In this document: piece by piece, positions 59,370 through 64,000 of the stretch
Layout of the letters: the number at the start of each line of letters is the position of its first letter
Position numbering within the stretch: position 1 is the first letter of the stretch
From: an uncultured Oscillospiraceae bacterium
Lineage (GTDB): Bacteria; Bacillota; Clostridia; Oscillospirales; Acutalibacteraceae
Length of the DNA stretch: 64,000 nucleotides
NCBI GenBank assembly: GCA_959601025.1
Contig: CAUGOD010000003.1
Coordinates: 52,806 to 116,805, forward strand
Reading direction: 5' to 3'
Notes under the pieces: model-generated
Told to the model about the DNA's origin: nothing
What the model saw: only the letters and a program-made list of their open reading frames with translations
Databases searched by the model: none
Position numbers and translations under genes: made by a program

Positions 59370-60125
59370 ATGCGGCAGCGCGCAATTTTTCTCGATCTGG
59401 ACGGCACGATCGCCCAGGGCAACCGTCCGCCGTCCGAAACCGTCACGGCGGCCATCCGCCGGGCGCGGAGGGACGGCCACAAAGTATTCCTCTGCACCGG
59501 CCGTGCGCCGGGATATATCTATACCGCGGTGGAGACCGTCGGCTTCGACGGGGTCGTCGCCGCGGCGGGCGGGCATATCCGGCTCGGCGGGGAAATCCTG
59601 TACCGCCGCCCGCTGCCCCCCTCCCTCCTGGAGAAAATCCTGCGGCTGTATCTGGGGAACGGGAAGACCTGTTTTCTGGAAGGGGAGGAAACCATGTACG
59701 CGGTGAATCCCACCCATCCCTCCGATTGGCCGGCGGTAACCGGCATCCGGGATTTCGAGCCTGGGTACGGGCGGTTCGCCGGGCAGGCGGTGATGAAGTT
59801 TTCCATCTATCACCCGCTGACAGCGGAGGAAAAGCGGCTTTTTTCTCCCGAGCTCGCCTTTATCGAGCAGGGGAGCTATACGGAGGTGCTCCCCGCCGGC
59901 GTCTGCAAATCAGACGGGATGCGGCGGGTCCTTGAGCGGCTCGGGATCCCGCGGGAGGACAGCATCGCGATCGGAGACAGCCGAAACGACCTGGACATGC
60001 TCCGGTACGCCGGCGTTGGGGTGGCGATGGGCGGTTCGCCCGAGGAAGTGATCCGCGCGGCCGACCGGGTGACCGGCTCCCTGGCCGAAAACGGGGTCGC
60101 CGCCGCGCTGGAGGAGCTGCTCTGA
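59370..60125 (+). CDS. HAD-superfamily (Cof-type) phosphatase
   Basis: A 251-residue HAD hydrolase of subfamily IIB. Motif I is FLDLDGTIAQG, motif II is in FLCTGRAPG, the conserved Lys is in VCKSDGMRRVL, and motif III/IV is GDSRNDLDMLRYAGVGVAMG. Such enzymes dephosphorylate sugar phosphates or flavin/pyridoxal phosphates; the specificity is unknown. AAGGAG precedes the ATG. Confidence 0.92.
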   Translation: MRQRAIFLDLDGTIAQGNRPPSETVTAAIRRARRDGHKVFLCTGRAPGYIYTAVETVGFDGVVAAAGGHIRLGGEILYRRPLPPSLLEKILRLYLGNGKTCFLEGEETMYAVNPTHPSDWPAVTGIRDFEPGYGRFAGQAVMKFSIYHPLTAEEKRLFSPELAFIEQGSYTEVLPAGVCKSDGMRRVLERLGIPREDSIAIGDSRNDLDMLRYAGVGVAMGGSPEEVIRAADRVTGSLAENGVAAALEELL

Positions 60126-60219
60126 CCAGCGCGAAACAGGCGCAAGGAAACACGGGTTCTCCCGTCGGCGCGGGCTCTCCCCGTCAACACGGGCTCTCCC
60201 GTGCGCAAAGGAATGTGAC

Positions 60220-61131
60220 ATGAACAGACTTTTTTCGGACCGGAAACGGAATACAATACTGGCGGGCGCAGGCGCGGCTCTCTGGGCGCTCAGCCTGTTT
60301 ATCCTTTCCTGCATGCCGCCCTCCGCGGTGGACGCGATGCAGGCGGGGGCGGTAAACGGGCTGGAAACCCTGCTCCGCCTGCTCTTCGATATTGAATTTT
60401 CTCCCGCCCTGCGGGGAACGCTGGCGGCGGGAACCCGGGTCGTTATCCAGATGGGCGGTTTCGCCGTTCTCTCCCTCCTGATCTGGAACGCGCTGCGGAT
60501 CGCCGGCGCATCGGACCGCCGGGCGATCGTGCTGGGCTTCGCCGGTTCTCTGCTTTATGCCGTGACCGACGAGCTGCACCAGCTTTTTGTTCCCGGGCGT
60601 CTGCCCCGGGTGGCGGACTGGGCGTGGGACACGCTGGGCGCGCTTCTCGCCATGACGCTGGTTTTTATCTGGCGATGGGCCTGGCGGAAATACCCCCGCC
60701 TGCTCAACCGGGAAACGGTGAGCTATGTGGTATTCGGGGTGCTGACCACCCTCGTCAATATGGCGGCGTACGGCCTCAGCTACAATACGCTGGGTATTCA
60801 CAATCTCATCAGCAACGCCGTTGCGTGGACAGTCGCCGTCCTGTTCGCCTATGCGGTGAACAAGCTGTTCGTGTTCCAGAGCCATGTCCGCGGCGCACGG
60901 GCGTTTTTGAGGGAATTCGGCCTGTTCATCGGCGCGCGGCTGCTTTCCTTCGGCGTGGACGAGCTGTGCATGGGTCTGCTGGTAAACGTGCTGGCGGCAA
61001 ACGGCGGCATATCCAAGATTCTGGTGAACATTATTGTCATGGTGATGAACTACTTCTTCAGCAAATGGTTTATTTTCCGAAAAAAAGAATCCGGCGGGAA
61101 GGACGAAACCGCCCCTCCCCCTGTCCGATAA
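60220..61131 (+). CDS. VanZ-GtrA fusion membrane protein
   Basis: A 303-residue membrane protein made of two families. Residues about 10-150 form a VanZ-like domain (FAGSLLYAVTDELHQLFVPGRLPRVADWAWDTLGA). Residues about 165-285 form a GtrA-like domain (SYVVFGVLTTLVNMAAYGLSYN, AYAVNKLFVFQS, YFFSKWFIF). VanZ-like proteins are linked to glycopeptide tolerance and envelope functions; GtrA-like proteins are thought to help move lipid-linked sugars. Joined, they suggest an envelope glycan role. AAAGGA precedes the ATG. Short repeats with CACGGGYTCTCCCGT lie just upstream (60149-60210). Confidence 0.85.
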   Translation: MNRLFSDRKRNTILAGAGAALWALSLFILSCMPPSAVDAMQAGAVNGLETLLRLLFDIEFSPALRGTLAAGTRVVIQMGGFAVLSLLIWNALRIAGASDRRAIVLGFAGSLLYAVTDELHQLFVPGRLPRVADWAWDTLGALLAMTLVFIWRWAWRKYPRLLNRETVSYVVFGVLTTLVNMAAYGLSYNTLGIHNLISNAVAWTVAVLFAYAVNKLFVFQSHVRGARAFLREFGLFIGARLLSFGVDELCMGLLVNVLAANGGISKILVNIIVMVMNYFFSKWFIFRKKESGGKDETAPPPVR

Positions 61132-61250
61132 CGCCTATCGCGGCATAGGGGTACAGACAGCCCCCCCTTTGAAATACCTGTACGTCGGAACCGGCGCGGC
61201 GCCGTACGCCGGCTTGGAACGATCCGAACCAATGGAAAGGAGCGCGACAT

Positions 61251-62294
61251 ATGAATACTTACGGATGGACGCCCCCTCCGGTGGGAGGACCCTTCCCTCA
61301 TCCGCAGCAAACCTCCCTGCGGCGGGACGCCGGTTTTATTGGCGCGGCTTTTTTGCTGATGCTGGGGCTGCTGCAAACGGTTTTTTCTCTGATCCTGACG
61401 GCGCTGGCGATGGTTGGCGTGGCCGACCTGCGGGTGAACGACGGACGATACGGATTGGGAAACGTCGGCTTCCTGCTGGCGTATATGGTCGCCTATGCAT
61501 TGATTATGGGCCTTCCCGGCCCGCTGACGGCGGCATTCAGCCGGCGGCGGATCAACCCGTTCGCTGGCTTTGACGATGCGGAGGAGCGTCCGCTCCGGTT
61601 TTCCTCCCTCCTGCTGGCTCTGCTCGGCGGGCTGGCCGTCTGTGTGCTGGCGAATTTTATCACGTCCTATCTTCTGGCGTTTCTCAGCCAGTTCGGCATC
61701 CGCCAGCCGGAGATGCCTGATTATATGGATAATACGGCGGTCGGGCTTTGCCTGAACATCCTGATTTTCGCGGTCCTGCCCGGCATTTTGGAGGAAATGC
61801 TGTTCCGCGGCTATTTCCTTCGCCTGCTCCGTCCGTATGGAACGTCCTTCGCGATCGTGACCACCGCTATTCTGTTCGCGCTGATGCATGGGAACATCCT
61901 GCAGATTCCCTTCGCCTTTCTGGTGGGGCTGGCCTGCGGCTGGCTGACGGTGCGGAGCGGCCGGGTATGGCCCGCCATGATGCTGCATTTCCTGAACAAT
62001 TTTATGGCGGAAATCCTATCGTTCGCGGCCTTGAACCAGACGGAGGCGCAGTCGCAGAAAACCCTGATGATCGTTTTCTGTTCGGTGGGAATCCTCGGGC
62101 TGATCTGTCTGCTGATCCTCTTCGCCCGCAACGATCCGCTGGTGCGGAAAGAACCCGAGAGCGCTCCGGCCCTGCCGCTCGGCGTACGGGTGAAAACCCT
62201 GCTGACCAGCCCGACCTTCCTGATCGGGGGAATCCTTTCGATTCTCCTGACCTTCCTTTCGATTATCACCACCCAGCTGGGAGCGGCCTCGTGA
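61251..62294 (+). CDS. CPBP (CAAX) intramembrane metalloprotease family protein
   Basis: A 347-residue membrane protein with about eight helices. The three CPBP motifs are present: EEMLFRGYFLR (glutamates and arginine), FALMHGN (histidine) and HFLNNF (histidine). The N-terminal 25 residues are Pro-rich. Family members act as intramembrane proteases or in bacteriocin self-immunity; the target is unknown. AAAGGAG precedes the ATG. Its stop overlaps the proposed GTG start of tadA as GTGA. Confidence 0.88.
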   Translation: MNTYGWTPPPVGGPFPHPQQTSLRRDAGFIGAAFLLMLGLLQTVFSLILTALAMVGVADLRVNDGRYGLGNVGFLLAYMVAYALIMGLPGPLTAAFSRRRINPFAGFDDAEERPLRFSSLLLALLGGLAVCVLANFITSYLLAFLSQFGIRQPEMPDYMDNTAVGLCLNILIFAVLPGILEEMLFRGYFLRLLRPYGTSFAIVTTAILFALMHGNILQIPFAFLVGLACGWLTVRSGRVWPAMMLHFLNNFMAEILSFAALNQTEAQSQKTLMIVFCSVGILGLICLLILFARNDPLVRKEPESAPALPLGVRVKTLLTSPTFLIGGILSILLTFLSIITTQLGAAS

Positions 62295-62881
62295 CCGGCC
62301 GGGAGGTTTCCGGCGAAAGCGCAGCGGCTGCAAGGGAAAGCGCCGCGGTTTCTAAGAAAAACGCATCGGTCCTTTCTCCCGAGGAGCTGATGCGGGAAGC
62401 GCTCCGTTTGGCGGAGGAAGCCGCCCGGGAGGGAGAGGTCCCGGTGGGCGCTGTGGTGGCAAGGGACGGCGTAATCCTCGGCCGGGGCCGGAACCGGCGG
62501 GAGGCCGATCGGAACGCGCTCGCCCACGCTGAGCTGGAAGCGATTGACCAGGCCTGCCGCACTCTCGGGGGCTGGCGGCTTTTCGGCTGTGAGCTGTATG
62601 TGACGCTGGAGCCCTGCCCCATGTGCGCCGGGGCGATCATCAACGCCCGTCTGGATCGGGTGGTATACGGCGCGGCCGATCCCAAGGCCGGTTCCTGCGG
62701 CTCGGTGATCGACCTGTTTGCCCTCCCGTACAATCATCATCCGCTCCGGGAGGGCGGGCTACTCCGGGAGGAATGCGCCGCCCAGCTGACCGGCTTTTTC
62801 CGCTCTCTGCGCGCTATGCGTGACAAGCGGCGAACCGGCCCGGAAAGGCCGGATGGAGAAGCCGCCTTGGAAAGCAAGTAG
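62291..62881 (+). CDS. tadA: tRNA-specific adenosine deaminase
   Basis: A zinc deaminase converting A34 to inosine in tRNA-Arg(ACG). It has EGEVPVGAVVARDGVILGRGRNR, the catalytic HAE (LAHAELEAI) and the zinc cysteines EPCPMCAG, followed by the VYGAADPKAGSCGS block typical of TadA. The start is uncertain. GTG 62291 overlaps the upstream stop and has GGGAG seven bases before it, giving 196 residues; ATG 62390 would give 163 residues, closer to the family length but with poor spacing from GAGGAG. The N-terminal extension is low-complexity. Confidence 0.9.
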   Translation: MTGREVSGESAAAARESAAVSKKNASVLSPEELMREALRLAEEAAREGEVPVGAVVARDGVILGRGRNRREADRNALAHAELEAIDQACRTLGGWRLFGCELYVTLEPCPMCAGAIINARLDRVVYGAADPKAGSCGSVIDLFALPYNHHPLREGGLLREECAAQLTGFFRSLRAMRDKRRTGPERPDGEAALESK

Positions 62882-63019
62882 GCGGACGCTGTGGCGGCAT
62901 GGCATACGCGTAAACCCGCTTATGTATTTGCCCGGGCGGGCGCTCAAGCGGGGAACGGCGTGATTCCTGGTCTGTGAAAAGAACATGAGAGCAAAAGACG
63001 GATCACAACCCGCGGTTTT

Positions 63020-63063
63020 AAGGGGTGCTGTAAAGGAATTATTTTGCAGCACCCCTTTCTTTT
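63020..63063. terminator. Terminator between tadA and sleB-like gene
   Basis: An 11-bp stem (AAGGGGTGCTG with its complement) and 16-base loop, followed on the plus strand by TTTCTTTTATTAT; it ends the rightward run and may also help the convergent gene. Confidence 0.8.
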
Positions 63064-63090
63064 ATTATAATAGAGACCGGTCTGAGCCTC

Positions 63091-63813
63091 TCAGCTGCAA
63101 AAAACGTGCTTGCCGATTCGGGCGATCACTGGCCGGGAACGAATCCACTGGTTAGTGGCGGTCGTCGGATTGTAATAATAAATCGCCCCGCCGGACGGGT
63201 CCCAGCCGTTCATGGCGTCCTGCGCCGCCCGGTAGGCGCTTTCGGCCACCGGCTGGTTGAACTGCCCGTCATACAGGCAGGAAAAGGCGCCGTTCTGATA
63301 AATCACGCCGGCCATCGTGTCCGGAAAGGACGGATGCTCCATCCGGTTGAGCACTACCGCGCCGACCGCGACCTGTCCGGTATAGCTTTCCCCCCGCGCC
63401 TCCGCGGAGATCAGCCGCGCAAGCAGATTGAGATCACTCTGTCCGCCCGCCTGGGCAGCCCCTCCCGTTGTGGAGGATCCGGAGGAGGTGAAAATCCCCA
63501 TTGCCCGCAGCGTGGCCGGACCGGCGATTCCGTCCGCCGTCAAGCCGTTCTTTTTCTGGAAGGCAATAACCGCGTTCCGGGTTTTGGTCCCATAAATACC
63601 GTCCACCTTGTCGTTCAGATAGCCCCAGTTGACCAGCTTTTGCTGAATCTGCCGCACTTCGCTGCCTGTGGAACCCATTTTGGACAAGGTCTCCATCGAA
63701 GTGTTGGACGGGAACAGAGCAATAATCAGCAGATTCAATATAACAATCGCCACCACCTGAAGAATCCGGCGCGGGTTCCGGACCGGCGGCGCGTTCAGAT
63801 AGATCCTTTTCAC
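63091..63813 (-). CDS. SleB-type spore cortex-lytic / cell wall hydrolase
   Basis: A 240-residue exported enzyme. It has an N-terminal signal-anchor (about 17-36), a peptidoglycan-binding domain with two repeats (about 48-106; GSTGSEVRQIQQKLVNWGYL, GIYGTKTRNAVIAFQKKNGL), a Ser/Gly linker and the Hydrolase_2 catalytic domain (about 128-240; LLARLISAEARGESYTGQVAVGAVVLNRM with the catalytic Glu in SAEARGE). This is the SleB layout, implying that the organism forms spores. The start is GTG after AAAGGA. It is convergent with tadA. Confidence 0.9.
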   Translation of the reverse strand: MKRIYLNAPPVRNPRRILQVVAIVILNLLIIALFPSNTSMETLSKMGSTGSEVRQIQQKLVNWGYLNDKVDGIYGTKTRNAVIAFQKKNGLTADGIAGPATLRAMGIFTSSGSSTTGGAAQAGGQSDLNLLARLISAEARGESYTGQVAVGAVVLNRMEHPSFPDTMAGVIYQNGAFSCLYDGQFNQPVAESAYRAAQDAMNGWDPSGGAIYYYNPTTATNQWIRSRPVIARIGKHVFCS

Positions 63814-63956
63814 TATAACGACGTCCTTTCGTAGTCAAAAATCCCTGCCGGAATAGTATTTCACTTACATTGGGTATAAAACGTTCTACAAATTACCAGA
63901 AAATTAAAAAAGAAATAGAAAAAGCGAGAAAATATTCGAAAACCAAAAAAAGTATA

Positions 63957-63986
63957 TTGACAAGGGAGGGGAGGAGGTGATATTAT
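63957..63986 (+). promoter_or_regulatory. Rightward promoter at window edge
   Basis: -35 TTGACA (63957-63962), 18-bp spacer, -10 TATTAT (63981-63986), followed by AAGCGCTCGC at the edge. It should drive a gene beyond position 64000. Region 63814-63956 is AT-rich with no recognised gene. Confidence 0.55.
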
Positions 63987-64000
63987 AGTCAAGCGCTCGC

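Overview
The window looks like a chromosome segment of a GC-rich, anaerobic, spore-forming member of the Clostridia, probably a gut Oscillospiraceae/Christensenellales-type lineage. The reasons are a glycyl radical enzyme, Rnf-type genes, a SleB-type spore cortex hydrolase, Gram-positive lipoproteins and SPxTG wall-sorting signals, strong AGGAGG ribosome binding sites and sigma-A promoters. Species cannot be named from sequence reading alone.

Layout. (1) 1-9300: a glycan block read leftward: LacI-type regulator, GH38 alpha-mannosidase, PfkB sugar kinase, and two wall-anchored proteins sharing a repeated domain. (2) 9900-22330: a long leftward run of cytoplasmic catabolic genes: EamA transporter, amidohydrolase, PfkB kinase, GH4 glycosidase, nucleoside hydrolase, AllA-like protein, YczE-type membrane protein, a GH106-like glycosidase and an unclassified TIM-barrel glycosidase. 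(3) 22400-35310: two carbohydrate ABC importers (two binding proteins, four permeases, no ATPase) enclosing a DUF5696 protein, a Yip1 membrane protein and an NHL-propeller/TPR protein. (4) 36430-41250: two rightward GH13 enzymes, one cytoplasmic and one lipoprotein. (5) 41250-43080: a chain of palindromes, then a tandemly duplicated SLOG/XRE regulator module. (6) 43080-50070: glycyl radical enzyme, a small membrane-protein locus with a broken gene, xylulokinase, and a GH43 lipoprotein. (7) 50180-64000: tRNA-Thr and housekeeping genes (DUF4190, DUF2752, Rpe, MecA, DUF4015, amidohydrolase, HAD, VanZ-GtrA, CPBP protease, TadA, SleB), with an unusual rnfCDEA cluster at 53517-57092.

How it works together. 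About ten intergenic sites resembling GTAAWCGTTTAC sit at promoters of the regulator, the mannosidase, both surface proteins, the large binding-protein operon, the GH13 pair, the glycyl radical enzyme and GH43. In five cases the site lies just downstream of a recognisable -10 box. The likely plan is one LacI-family (or CcpA-type) regulon: surface and lipoprotein enzymes trim a heteroglycan, two ABC systems import fragments using a shared ATPase encoded elsewhere, and cytoplasmic glycosidases and kinases finish degradation.

The most unusual observations are an Rnf-like complex whose subunits have lost the NADH/FMN motif and three of four membrane iron-sulfur cysteines and which lacks rnfG and rnfB, and a recent tandem duplication in which the flanks stay about 97% identical while the regulator and its operator have diverged.
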